The notes under the pieces were generated by a model that ran no database searches, was not told the DNA's origin, and saw only the letters and a program-made list of their open reading frames with translations. A DNA stretch of 64,000 nucleotides from Roseitranquillus sediminis (GTDB taxonomy: Bacteria > Pseudomonadota > Alphaproteobacteria > Rhodobacterales > Rhodobacteraceae): positions 359,610 to 423,609 of the forward strand of contig NZ_JAFFOB010000005.1 in NCBI RefSeq assembly GCF_016918935.1, given 5' to 3'. The position numbers were made by a program, and so were the translations under genes. Positions 25,891-34,545 of the stretch are shown one piece after another. Within the stretch, counting starts at the first letter, position 1; each line of letters starts with the position of its first letter.

Positions 25891-26664
25891 CTAGAAGACG
25901 CCATCCGTCTCGATGTGCAGCGTCACGCCGCAATGCTTGCAGTGAACGGCGTCGATGTCATGCACCATCAGACCGCAGCGGGGGCATTCGTGCCGCACCT
26001 TGCTCGGGCGAAAAAGAACCTGCGCCAGCCGCAGGAAGAGCGTGACGCCAAAGATCATCACCGCGACCGACAGGAGACGCCCGCCAGTTCCGTCCAAGGT
26101 GATGTCGCCGAACCCGGTCGTGGTCAGCGTCGTGACCGTGAAGTAGAGCGCGTCGGCATAGTTCGCGATGTCCGGGTTTGTCTGGTGCTGCGTCGCATAG
26201 ATCATTCCGGTCATCACGAAGAGGAAGACGAGGAGGTTGACCGTTGCCAGAAACACCTCCTCCATGCGGCGGAAGAATCCGAAGTCACGCCTGAGGCGCG
26301 ACAGCAATGCGTAGCTGTGCAGCAGCCTCAGCGTGCGGAGGACACGCAGGAAGCCCACCCCCTCGCCCAGCATCGGGGCGAGGAACGACACCGTGGCCGC
26401 AAGGTCGGCAAGCGTCACCGGATGCAGCAGGAATCGCCCTTTTCGCCTGTCGATGGCGAAGCGCGCGACGAGGTCGGCAAGGATCACGAGACCGAACAGG
26501 ATGTCGAGGACCAGGAGGACCGGCCCTCTTGGCGTAAAGGACGTGGCGACGACGAACACGATCGTCAGGACGTCGAAGGCGATCAGCGCGTAGCGGAACC
26601 GGTGGCTGCGCTCCGAATGCCCTTCGTAGAGATCCCTGATCACGTCGGTCCTGCTGCTGGCCAT
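25891..26664 (-). CDS. Voltage-gated-type potassium channel with C-terminal zinc ribbon
   Basis: 257 aa from the ATG at 26664. Helices S1-S4 (about 25-150) include a basic S4-like stretch (RVLRTLRLLHSYALLSRLRR). The pore loop has the selectivity filter TTTGFGD (about residues 190-196). The C-terminus has CPRCG and CKHCG spaced as a zinc ribbon (about 231-249). The reading frame runs open to 27939 but that region is antisense to other genes and is not part of the protein. Ion flow is probably K+ by the filter; what the ribbon senses is unknown. Confidence 0.9.
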   Translation of the reverse strand: MASSRTDVIRDLYEGHSERSHRFRYALIAFDVLTIVFVVATSFTPRGPVLLVLDILFGLVILADLVARFAIDRRKGRFLLHPVTLADLAATVSFLAPMLGEGVGFLRVLRTLRLLHSYALLSRLRRDFGFFRRMEEVFLATVNLLVFLFVMTGMIYATQHQTNPDIANYADALYFTVTTLTTTGFGDITLDGTGGRLLSVAVMIFGVTLFLRLAQVLFRPSKVRHECPRCGLMVHDIDAVHCKHCGVTLHIETDGVF

Positions 26665-26799
26665 GTGCCCTCCCCGGCGGGTCCGCAGCGCATTTGAGAC
26701 CGCCCCGGCATCGAATGTCCACCGACACGGCAAGCGGGTCTGGCCATTCGGCGCGCCATGCGTCACATCCGCCGCGGATAAAGGAGGAGCGGAGGGACG

Positions 26800-27771
26800 A
26801 TGAGCGACGCCAGCGCCACAATGCGGGCCGCCGTGGTGACGGGTCCGGGCGAGGTGGAGGTTCGGACGGTGCCGGTCCCGCAGCCGAACCCCGGCCAGGT
26901 GCGGGTGCGTCTGAATGGCTGTGGCGTCTGCGCCTCGAACCTCGGGCCTTGGGCGGGGCCGGACTGGATGGAGTTTCCCACCGCCCCCGGCGCGCTGGGA
27001 CACGAGGGATGGGGCGTCATCGACGCGCTCGGCGAGGGCGTAAGCGGGCTTGCTGTCGGCGAGCCCGTGGCGGCGCTCAGCTACAATGCCTACGCCGAAT
27101 ACGACATCGCCGCCGCCGGTGCCGTGGTGCCGCTGACCGACGAACTCGGCACCATGCCGTTCCCCGGCGAGCCACTCGGCTGCGCGATGAACGTCTTCGC
27201 GCGGAGCGACATCCGCGCGGGCCAGACGGTGGCGGTCGTCGGAGTGGGCTTTCTCGGCGCCCTGCTCACCCGGCTCGCCGCCGAGGCCGGTGCGCGGGTC
27301 ATCGCGATCACGCGCCGGCCCTCGGCGCTGCGGATCGCTGGCGAGATGGGCGCGGTCGAGACGCTCGCGCTCGACGATCACTGGCAGATCATCGAGCGGG
27401 TGCGCGATCTGACAGGCGGCGACTTCTGCGACCGGGTCATCGAGGCGACCGGCCTGCAGTGGCCGCTCGATCTCGCCGGCGAGATCACACGCGAGCGCGG
27501 GCGCCTCGTCATCGCCGGCTATCACCAGGAAACGCGGCAGGTGAACATGCAGCTCTGGAACTGGCGCGGGCTCGACGTGGTGAACGCGCACGAGCGGGAC
27601 CCGGCGATCTATGTCGATGGCGTGCGGCGGGCGGTGGAGGCGGTCAGGGCCGGCCGGCTCGACCTGAGCGCGCTGCCGATGCGGCGCTATCCGCTGGAGA
27701 GGCTGGGCGATGCGCTGAACGATACGCGCGACCGGCCCGACGGCTTTCTCAAGGCCTGGGTGGCGCTGTGA
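26800..27771 (+). CDS. Zinc-type medium-chain dehydrogenase, sugar cluster
   Basis: 323 aa, MDR superfamily. Catalytic zinc ligands are apparent: Cys44 in CGVCASN, His68-Glu69 in LGHEGWG, and Cys in LGCAMNVF (about residue 127). The structural-zinc lobe with four Cys is absent, and the Rossmann motif is VVGVGFLG (about 145-152). The shortened form resembles dehydrogenases acting on cyclic polyols or sugar derivatives; bacteriochlorophyllide-type dehydrogenases are another short branch. AGGAGCGGAGGG precedes the ATG. Its stop overlaps the GTG start of the Gfo/Idh/MocA gene, so the two form a pair at the head of the carbohydrate region. Confidence 0.85.
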   Translation: MSDASATMRAAVVTGPGEVEVRTVPVPQPNPGQVRVRLNGCGVCASNLGPWAGPDWMEFPTAPGALGHEGWGVIDALGEGVSGLAVGEPVAALSYNAYAEYDIAAAGAVVPLTDELGTMPFPGEPLGCAMNVFARSDIRAGQTVAVVGVGFLGALLTRLAAEAGARVIAITRRPSALRIAGEMGAVETLALDDHWQIIERVRDLTGGDFCDRVIEATGLQWPLDLAGEITRERGRLVIAGYHQETRQVNMQLWNWRGLDVVNAHERDPAIYVDGVRRAVEAVRAGRLDLSALPMRRYPLERLGDALNDTRDRPDGFLKAWVAL

Positions 27772-28784
27772 GCACGCGTCCGCGGCTGGGCTTCGTCGGC
27801 GTCGGCTGGATCGGCCGGCACCGGATGGAAGCGATGCTCGCCACGGGCGCCGTCGAGGCCGTCGCGATCGTGGATGCGGACCCGGAGGCGGCGAGCGCGG
27901 CGCAGGCGCTCGCGCCCGACGCACACGTGCTGGCGTCACTCGACGAGGTGCTGGACCTCGGCGTCGACGGCGTGGTCATCGCGACGCCGAGCGCCCTGCA
28001 TGCGGACCAGACGCTGCAGGCGCTGCACTCCGGCGCCGCCGTATTCTGTCAAAAGCCGCTCGGCCGGACGGAGGACGAGACGCGCGCCGCGGTCGACCTG
28101 GCGCGCCACCGGGACCGCCTGCTGGGCGTCGATTTCTCCTACCGTTTCACGGACGGCATGCGCCGGATCGCCGAGATCGTCCGCGGCGGCGAGATCGGGC
28201 GCGTCTATGCTGCCGATCTCGTCTTCCACAACGCCTATGGGCCGGACAAGCCGTGGTTCCGAGACCCGCGCCTTTCCGGCGGCGGTTGCGTCATGGACCT
28301 CGGAATCCACCTCGTCGACCTCGCGCTCTGGCTGCTCGACTTTCCGGCCGTCGAGGACGTGCAGTCGGACCTGATGGCGCAGGGCGCGCCGCTGGCTGAT
28401 CCGGCGGCACAGGTCGAGGACTATGCGGTCGCCACGCTCCGCCTTCGTGGCGGGTGCGTCGTGCGGCTCGCCTGCTCGTGGAACCTGCCCATCGGCCGCG
28501 ATGCCGAGATATCGGCAGCCTTCCACGGCACTGCGGGTGGCGTCCGCCTCGGCAACGTCGGCGGGTCGTTCTACGATTTCAAGACGGCGCGCTACCGCGG
28601 CACCGCAGTCGAGACGCTTTGCACGCCGCCGGACGATTGGGGCGGGCGTGCGGCCGCCGACTGGGCGCGGCGGCTGGCAGCAGGCGAGGGCCACGACGCG
28701 GAGGCGGAGCGCCTGATCGACGTGGCCCACGCCATCGACGCGATCTATGCGGACGCGGTCAGTCGCGGGAAACGAACTTGTTGA
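27768..28784 (+). CDS. Gfo/Idh/MocA family oxidoreductase
   Basis: 338 aa from the GTG at 27768, which overlaps the dehydrogenase stop (GTGA). N-terminal Rossmann motif GFVGVGWIGRHRM (about residues 8-20). The usual EKP motif reads QKP (CQKPLGRT, about 90-97). DLGIHLVDLALW (about 176-187) holds the catalytic Asp/His pair. Members oxidise or reduce sugars, inositols and nucleotide sugars with NAD(P). Paired with an MDR enzyme it suggests a two-step keto-sugar or polyol conversion. Its 3' end overlaps the convergent 87-aa gene by 26 bp. Confidence 0.88.
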   Translation: MSTRPRLGFVGVGWIGRHRMEAMLATGAVEAVAIVDADPEAASAAQALAPDAHVLASLDEVLDLGVDGVVIATPSALHADQTLQALHSGAAVFCQKPLGRTEDETRAAVDLARHRDRLLGVDFSYRFTDGMRRIAEIVRGGEIGRVYAADLVFHNAYGPDKPWFRDPRLSGGGCVMDLGIHLVDLALWLLDFPAVEDVQSDLMAQGAPLADPAAQVEDYAVATLRLRGGCVVRLACSWNLPIGRDAEISAAFHGTAGGVRLGNVGGSFYDFKTARYRGTAVETLCTPPDDWGGRAAADWARRLAAGEGHDAEAERLIDVAHAIDAIYADAVSRGKRTC

Positions 28785-29022
28785 ACCGGCTGGTGCCGCC
28801 GCCCTTCGTCTCCTCCTGATAGAGGAAGGCGAGCTTGTTCTCCTCGAACAGATCGAAGAAGCGGTCCCACTCGATCTTCTCCAGGTCCTCGTCGGACTCG
28901 TCAAACTCGATCCTGAGGATCCCGCCCTCCCCGGTGCCCTTGACGTGGGCCGGATAGCCGCCGCGCGCCTCCGTCCATTTGCGGATCTGGTCATGGTCGG
29001 TCGTGGTCACTGCTTCGGACAT
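28759..29022 (-). CDS. Small conserved acidic protein (often mislabelled as glucan branching enzyme)
   Basis: 87 aa from the ATG at 29022. The pattern MSEAVTTTDHDQIRKWTEARGG, GGILRIEFDESDEDLEKI, WDRFFDLFEENKLAFLYQEE recurs in many proteobacteria; such proteins are frequently given a branching-enzyme label with no catalytic domain to justify it. It is single-domain, acidic and has no membrane segment. AGGAGG precedes the start. It is antisense to the tail of the Gfo gene and divergent from the epimerase, so it may share the stress promoter region without being part of the sugar pathway. Confidence 0.82.
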   Translation of the reverse strand: MSEAVTTTDHDQIRKWTEARGGYPAHVKGTGEGGILRIEFDESDEDLEKIEWDRFFDLFEENKLAFLYQEETKGGGTSRFNKFVSRD

Positions 29023-29106
29023 CGTTTCCTCCTGATCGCGATTTTCACTCGAACGCGCTGGACGTGTCGCCGTTCCGGGCCGCGCCCGGGGGAAATGGCT
29101 GGAGCA

Positions 29107-29131
29107 GGAACCATTCAGGAGCATCATCGTT
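29107..29131 (+). promoter_or_regulatory. Candidate EcfG-type general-stress promoter upstream of the glycosylation genes
   Basis: GGAAC at 29107-29111, a 16-bp spacer, then CGTT at 29128-29131, matching the GGAAC-N16/17-CGTT consensus of the alphaproteobacterial EcfG (PhyR-controlled) sigma factor. It is 60 bp before the epimerase ATG and points into the cluster. It lies in a 168-bp intergenic gap, which makes a chance match less likely than in coding DNA. Confidence 0.5.
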
Positions 29132-29190
29132 GTTGCTCCAACCGCAACGCTCGGATGCGGAAGCGATAATTGTGTGCGAGAGGGGTGGGG

Positions 29191-30294
29191 ATGAAGACGG
29201 TGCTCGTGACGGGCGGCTATGGGTTCATCGGCCGCTATGTCATCAGGGAACTTCGGGAAAACGGCTATGACGTCCGCGTTCTCGACGCCCTGATCGAACA
29301 GGTCCACGGGCCAGGCGCGCGCAAGGACGGCGGCGAGGTCGACTTCATCCATGCTGACATTCGCGATGCCGATGCCGTCGCAAAGGCGGTGCGTGGCGTC
29401 GACGCCGTCATCCATCTGGCGGCCGAGGTCGGTGTCGGCCAGAGCATGTACGAGATCGAGCGATATGTCGGCGTCAATGAGCTTGGCACCGCCAACCTGC
29501 TGCAGGCGCTGATCGACAATCCGGTCGAGACGCTCGTCGTCGCCTCGTCCATGAGCGTCTATGGCGAGGGCCTCTACGAGACGGCGGACGGCACCCGCGT
29601 CGGCAATGCCCGGCGCAAGGCGGCGCAGGTCAAGCTCGGGCTCTGGGACCCGGTCGGTCCGGAAGATGCGCGCCTGACGCCTGTTCCGACGGATGAGACC
29701 AAGCCGGTCGACCTCGCCTCCATCTACGCGCTCAACAAGTTCGCACAGGAGCGAGCGTGCCTGCTGGTGGGCGAGGCCTATGGGATGAACGCCGCTGCGC
29801 TGCGCCTCTTTAACGTCTTCGGGCCAGGTCAGGCGCTCTCCAACCCCTATACCGGCGTCCTCGCGAATTTCGCCTCGCGCCTCGCTAACGGACAGCCGCC
29901 GCTGATTTTCGAGGATGGTGCGCAGCGTCGGGACTTCGTGCATGTCCGCGATGTCGCCCTTGCCTTTCGCCTCGCGCTCGAGCGGCCACGCGCGGCCGGC
30001 GAGGTCATCAACGTGGGAAGCGGCAACGCCTACAGCATCGCCGAGGTGGCCCGTCTGCTGGCCGCGGCGATGGACCTGGGGATCGAGCCCGAGATCATGA
30101 ACAAGGCCCGCGCCGGCGACATCCGCAACTGCTACGCAGACATCGGCAAGGCGCGAGATCTGCTTTATTTCGAGCCGCGCTTCCGACTGCAGGACACGCT
30201 GGGCGAGCTGGCCGACTGGGTCGCCGGCGAGGGCGCGACCGACCGTAGCGCCGACATGCGGCGCCACCTCGAGGCGCGGGGCCTCGTTTCATGA
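29191..30294 (+). CDS. NAD-dependent nucleotide-sugar epimerase/dehydratase
   Basis: 367 aa from the ATG at 29191, preceded by GAGAGGGGTGGGG. Extended SDR: GGYGFIG (residues 8-14), SSMSVYGEG (about 112-120) and the catalytic YALNK (about 179-183). An insertion of about 50 residues between the Ser motif and the Tyr motif carries DPVGPEDARLTPVPTDE, a layout seen in dTDP-L-rhamnose 4-epimerase-like and UDP-glucose 4-epimerase-like enzymes, so a 4-epimerase is the best guess. The stop overlaps the next start (ATGA), opening a run of eight genes with almost no gaps. Confidence 0.88.
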   Translation: MKTVLVTGGYGFIGRYVIRELRENGYDVRVLDALIEQVHGPGARKDGGEVDFIHADIRDADAVAKAVRGVDAVIHLAAEVGVGQSMYEIERYVGVNELGTANLLQALIDNPVETLVVASSMSVYGEGLYETADGTRVGNARRKAAQVKLGLWDPVGPEDARLTPVPTDETKPVDLASIYALNKFAQERACLLVGEAYGMNAAALRLFNVFGPGQALSNPYTGVLANFASRLANGQPPLIFEDGAQRRDFVHVRDVALAFRLALERPRAAGEVINVGSGNAYSIAEVARLLAAAMDLGIEPEIMNKARAGDIRNCYADIGKARDLLYFEPRFRLQDTLGELADWVAGEGATDRSADMRRHLEARGLVS

Positions 30295-32303
30295 AAAGCG
30301 CTCCCGCCAAGGAGCCCGCATTCGGTTTCGTCGACTGGTTCCGTCCGGGCGAGTACGAGCGCACCGAGCAGGTTCTGGAGGGCCTCGTCGCCTCCGGGAC
30401 GACCTACCTGCGCACCCACCTGTCGTGGGCCGAGTTCCATGCCGCCGGAGGTCAGGACTGGTACGACTGGCTGCTGCCCAAGGTCGGGCGGGACCTGCAG
30501 CTTCTGCCATGCGTGCATTACACGCCGCCCTCGCTGTCGCGGAACGGCCGCACCAGCGGCGCGCCGCGACGCCTCCAGGACTACGCCGACTTCATCGACA
30601 TCGTGCTGACGCGCTACGGCGAGCATTTTCGCGAGGTCGAGCTCTGGAACGAGCCGAACAACCTGCTCGACTGGGACTGGCGGGCGGACACTGAATACTA
30701 CGCCTTCTGCGAGATGGTGGGCGCGGCGGCGCACTGGGCGCGCGAACGCGGCTGGCGCACCGTCCTGGGCGGGCCGAGCCCGTTCGACCCCTACTGGCTC
30801 AACCTGATGGGCGAGCGCGGGCTACTCGACGTCATGGACGCGGTGGGGCTGCACGGCTTTCCCGGCACGTGGGAGAGCGACGAGGGCTCGTGGAGCGGCT
30901 GGGGTCCCCATATCGCGGAGATGCGCGAGATCCTCGATCGCTACAAGCCCGAGACGGAGATCTGGATCACCGAGGCGGGCTATTCCACCTGGCGCAACGA
31001 CGAGGTGGAGCAGGTGCGCCACTTCCTCGCGGCGCTCGATGCGCCTGCGGACCGCCTCTACTGGTATAGCTGGCGCGACGTGCCCCATGACGTGGCGGTT
31101 CAGGAAGGTTTCTGGTTCGACCCGAGGCACTATCACCTCGGAGCGGTAGAGTCCTCTGGCCGGCCAAAGCTGCTGGGGCGCCTCCTCGCGGACGGTGGCA
31201 TCGCCAAGCTCCGCGGGCTTGCCACCGTCGCCGCGCCGGCGCTGGGACAGCGGACCCATCCCGTCGCGATCACCGGCGGCGCAGGCTTCATTGGTTCAAA
31301 TCTTGCCGATGCCCTCCTGTCGGACGGGCACGAGGTTGTCGTGGCGGACGCGCTGCGGCGGCCAGGCGTCGAGGAAAACCTCGAATGGCTGATCGAGCGG
31401 CACGGAACACGGGTGCATCCCGCGCTGGTCGACATACGCGACCGGCACGCGCTGGCCCCTGCCCTGTCGGACGCCAGCGCCGTATTCCACCTAGCGGCGC
31501 AGACAGCGGTGACGACCAGCCTTGCCGACCCGGTGGACGACTTCGAAACCAACGCCCGCGGCACGCTCAACGTGCTGGAGGTCGTGCGTGCCCTCAACCG
31601 GCGGGTTCCGGTGATCCTGTCGAGCACGAACAAGGTCTACGGCGCGCTGGATGATCTCGCCATGATCGAGATGGACGACCGCTACATCCCCGAGGACAAG
31701 GCGCTGCGCGCGCACGGAGTCGATGAACGCCGGCCGCTGGACTTCTGCACACCCTACGGCTGCTCGAAGGGCGTCGCCGACCAGTATGTGCTGGATTACG
31801 CCAAGTCCTACCGCGTCCCGGCGGCTGTGCTCCGCATGAGTTGCGTCTACGGCCCACGGCAGTTCGGAACCGAGGATCAAGGCTGGGTCGCCCACTTCCT
31901 CATCAGCGCGATGCACGGACGGCGGATCGACGTCTTCGGCAACGGGAAGCAGGTGCGCGACGTGCTGCACGTGCGTGACGCGGTGGCCGCCTACCGCGCG
32001 GTGCTCGACAAGATCGGGTCAGTGAATGGGCGCGCCTTCAATCTCGGCGGCGGGACGCACAACGCGGTCAGCCTGCAGATGGTGCTGCGCGAGATTGGTC
32101 GCATCCTCGGGCATGAGCCCCATGTTGCCCACGGCGACTGGCGCGCCGGGGATCAGCTCTACTTCGTCGCCGACACGCGGCGGCTGAGGGAAGCCACCGG
32201 CTGGTCACCGCAGGTCGCCTGGCGCGACGGCATACGCGACCTCGCGAAATGGCTGGAGCCGCGGCGCCGCATCACGCGGGAGGATGCGAGGTCACTGGCA
32301 TGA
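30291..32303 (+). CDS. Fusion: glycoside-hydrolase-like TIM barrel plus CDP-paratose 2-epimerase-like SDR
   Basis: 670 aa, two domains. Residues 1-310 look like a clan-A glycosidase barrel: WNEPNN with Glu121 as the likely acid/base and WITEAGYS with Glu228 as the likely nucleophile, no signal peptide. Residues 323-660 are a complete extended SDR: GGAGFIGS (329-336), SSTNKVYG (about 444-451, the hallmark of tyvelose/CDP-paratose 2-epimerase relatives) and YGCSK with Tyr489 and Lys493. No frameshift separates them and the linker is short. A cytoplasmic glycosidase-like domain tied to a sugar-nucleotide epimerase is unusual; it may bind or trim the glycan being built. Confidence 0.85.
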   Translation: MKSAPAKEPAFGFVDWFRPGEYERTEQVLEGLVASGTTYLRTHLSWAEFHAAGGQDWYDWLLPKVGRDLQLLPCVHYTPPSLSRNGRTSGAPRRLQDYADFIDIVLTRYGEHFREVELWNEPNNLLDWDWRADTEYYAFCEMVGAAAHWARERGWRTVLGGPSPFDPYWLNLMGERGLLDVMDAVGLHGFPGTWESDEGSWSGWGPHIAEMREILDRYKPETEIWITEAGYSTWRNDEVEQVRHFLAALDAPADRLYWYSWRDVPHDVAVQEGFWFDPRHYHLGAVESSGRPKLLGRLLADGGIAKLRGLATVAAPALGQRTHPVAITGGAGFIGSNLADALLSDGHEVVVADALRRPGVEENLEWLIERHGTRVHPALVDIRDRHALAPALSDASAVFHLAAQTAVTTSLADPVDDFETNARGTLNVLEVVRALNRRVPVILSSTNKVYGALDDLAMIEMDDRYIPEDKALRAHGVDERRPLDFCTPYGCSKGVADQYVLDYAKSYRVPAAVLRMSCVYGPRQFGTEDQGWVAHFLISAMHGRRIDVFGNGKQVRDVLHVRDAVAAYRAVLDKIGSVNGRAFNLGGGTHNAVSLQMVLREIGRILGHEPHVAHGDWRAGDQLYFVADTRRLREATGWSPQVAWRDGIRDLAKWLEPRRRITREDARSLA

Positions 32304-33409
32304 CGGCGCCGCGCCGGATGCTGATGACGCTCGACGCCGTCGGCGGAGTCTGGCGCCATGCCGTAGACCTCGCTCGGGCACTCTCGGCACACGGAAGCGA
32401 GGTCGTGCTGGCGGGGCTGGGCCCGGCGCCGTCCGACGCGCAGCGGGCCGAGGTGGCGGCGATCCAACGGACGACGCTGGTTTGGCTGGACCAGCCGCTC
32501 GACTGGATGGCGGAGGATGAGCAGGCGCTTGCGGCGGTGCCCGAGGCGCTCGCCCGGCTGGCGCGTGAGCGGCAGGTCGACCTTGTCCACCTGAACCTGC
32601 CGTCCCATGCGGCGCAACTGCGTCCCCTTTTGCCCGAAGGGACGGGATTGGTGGTGGCCTCCCATTCCTGCCTCGCCACCTGGTGGGAGGCCGTGAAGGG
32701 CACCTCCCTTCCGGAAGCGTGGCAATGGCACCGAGAGCGCGAGCGCAGGGGCCTCGCTGCCGCCGATGCCGTGCTCGTTCCGAGCCGGAGCCACGGCGAG
32801 GCGCTCACGCGCATTTACGGACGGATCGGCCGGCTCCGCGTCGTTCACAACGCTACGTCACCCGCGGCGCCGGCCGAAAAGCGGCCTTTCGTCATGGCCG
32901 CCGCGCGGTGGTGGGACGAGGGCAAGAACGCGGCCCTGCTCAACGAGGTGGCTCGGCGGGTCGAGTGGCCTGTCGTCGCGGCGGGAGCGATCGAAGAGGG
33001 CCAGGGCCAGCGGGTCCGAATGCCGCACGTCGAGACGCTCGGCGAGGTGCCGCACGCGGAGGCGACGCGGCTTCTGGCGGAGGCGGCGATACTGGTCTCG
33101 CCGTCGCTCTACGAGCCATTCGGCCTGGTCGCGCTGGAAGCGGCGAGCCGCGGGGCGGCCCTGATCCTCTCCGACATACCGACCTACCGCGAACTCTGGT
33201 CGGAGGCCGCGGTCCTCGCGCCGCCTCGCGACGCCCAAGCCTTCGCCGCCGCGGTCTCGCGCGTGGCGACCGACGGCGCTCTGCGCGCGGACCTGTCCCG
33301 CCGCGCCCTCGAACGCGCCGCGCGGTTCCGACCGGACCTGCAGGTGGCGCAGGTGCTGGACGCCTATGCCGCGGCCGGCGCCATACACCCTCTTGCGGTC
33401 AGCATGTGA
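32300..33409 (+). CDS. GT4-type glycosyltransferase
   Basis: 369 aa from the ATG at 32300 (ATGA overlap with the fusion gene). GT-B fold: N-terminal loop LDAVGGVWRHAVDLARAL (about residues 12-29) with the GG-x-x-x-H acceptor/donor segment. In the C-terminal half, EPFGLVALEA (about 272-281) is the E-x7-E donor-binding motif of retaining GT4 enzymes, preceded by ILVSPSLY. The donor is probably a nucleotide sugar made by the neighbouring epimerases or decarboxylase. It is followed by a 5-bp gap and three CgeB-type transferases. Confidence 0.9.
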   Translation: MTAPRRMLMTLDAVGGVWRHAVDLARALSAHGSEVVLAGLGPAPSDAQRAEVAAIQRTTLVWLDQPLDWMAEDEQALAAVPEALARLARERQVDLVHLNLPSHAAQLRPLLPEGTGLVVASHSCLATWWEAVKGTSLPEAWQWHRERERRGLAAADAVLVPSRSHGEALTRIYGRIGRLRVVHNATSPAAPAEKRPFVMAAARWWDEGKNAALLNEVARRVEWPVVAAGAIEEGQGQRVRMPHVETLGEVPHAEATRLLAEAAILVSPSLYEPFGLVALEAASRGAALILSDIPTYRELWSEAAVLAPPRDAQAFAAAVSRVATDGALRADLSRRALERAARFRPDLQVAQVLDAYAAAGAIHPLAVSM

Positions 33410-33414
33410 GCCAC

Positions 33415-34545
33415 ATGAAGTTCCTCTTCTACACCCATTCCCTCGTCTCCGACTGGAACCACGGCAACGCGCACTTCCTGCGCGGCGTGATGCGCGACCT
33501 CATCGCGCGCGGCCATGAGGCGCGCGCGCTTGAGCCGGAGGACGGATGGAGCCGCCGCAACCTCGTCGCCGACCAGGGCGATGCTGCGCTGTCTCGCTTC
33601 CGACACAACTTTCCCGGGCTGCGGTCGGAGACCTACGACGACGCCTTCGACCATGAGGCGGCAGCGAGCGAGTCGGACGTCGTCGTCGTGCACGAATGGA
33701 CCGACCCTGGGCTGGTCGAGCGGCTGGGCCGGGCGCGGCGGAGCGGCAGCCGCTTCACCCTACTCTTCCACGACACCCATCACCGGGCTGTGTCGGCCGA
33801 GCGTTCGATCGCAGACCTGATGCTGCAGGACTACGACGGGATTCTGGCCTTCGGCGAGACGCTGCGGCAGCGCTACCTCGCCTCGGGCTGGGGCGAACGC
33901 GTCTTCACCTGGCACGAGGCTGCAGACGACCGGTTATTCCGGCCCGATCCCAAGGCGGAGCGCACGGGCGACCTCATCTGGATCGGCAACTGGGGCGACG
34001 GCGAGCGCAGCGGCGAGATCGGTGCGTTCCTGATCGATCCCGCCCGAAAGCTCGACCTCACCGGCGCCGTGCGCGGTGTGAGATACCCGCCCGAGGCGCT
34101 CGACGCGCTGGCCGGAACACGGCTCGCCTACGGCGGCTGGATCGCCAATGCCGACGTTCCCGCCGCCTTTGCCCGCCACCGCGTCACTGTGCACATCCCG
34201 CGGCGGCCCTATGTGCGCTCTCTGCCGGGCATCCCCACGATCCGGCCCTTCGAGGCGATGGCCTGCGGCATCCCGCTGATCTCGGCACCGTGGAGCGACA
34301 GCGAGGGTCTGTTCCGCGAGGGGCGCGACTATCTCGTGGCACGGGACGGCGAGGAGATGACGCGCCGCCTCCGGGACGTGCTGCAGGATCGAGATCTCGC
34401 CGCCGCGCTGGCGGCATCAGGTCTCGAGACGATCCGCGCGCGGCACACCTGCCGCCACCGTGTCGATGAGTTGCTGGAGATCCTCGCGCGGCACGGGACC
34501 GCGCATGTGCGCGAGGCGCTGGCCATCGCGGAGGCGACGGCATGA
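33415..34545 (+). CDS. CgeB-type glycosyltransferase, first of three tandem paralogs
   Basis: 376 aa from the ATG at 33415 (MKFLFYTHSLVSDWNHG). GT-B fold of the CgeB/spore-maturation-like family. The N-terminal loop SDWNHGNAHFLRGVMRDL matches equivalent loops in the next two genes. The C-terminal half has IPTIRPFEAMACGIPLIS (about residues 271-288), the donor-binding helix with its Glu. No signal peptide or membrane segment, so it acts in the cytoplasm or at the membrane surface. The stop overlaps the next start. Confidence 0.85.
   Translation: MKFLFYTHSLVSDWNHGNAHFLRGVMRDLIARGHEARALEPEDGWSRRNLVADQGDAALSRFRHNFPGLRSETYDDAFDHEAAASESDVVVVHEWTDPGLVERLGRARRSGSRFTLLFHDTHHRAVSAERSIADLMLQDYDGILAFGETLRQRYLASGWGERVFTWHEAADDRLFRPDPKAERTGDLIWIGNWGDGERSGEIGAFLIDPARKLDLTGAVRGVRYPPEALDALAGTRLAYGGWIANADVPAAFARHRVTVHIPRRPYVRSLPGIPTIRPFEAMACGIPLISAPWSDSEGLFREGRDYLVARDGEEMTRRLRDVLQDRDLAAALAASGLETIRARHTCRHRVDELLEILARHGTAHVREALAIAEATA

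Noticed and set aside
26665..27939. Upstream extension of the potassium channel frame
   Set aside because: Antisense to the dehydrogenase and Gfo genes; the channel family starts at the Met at 26664.
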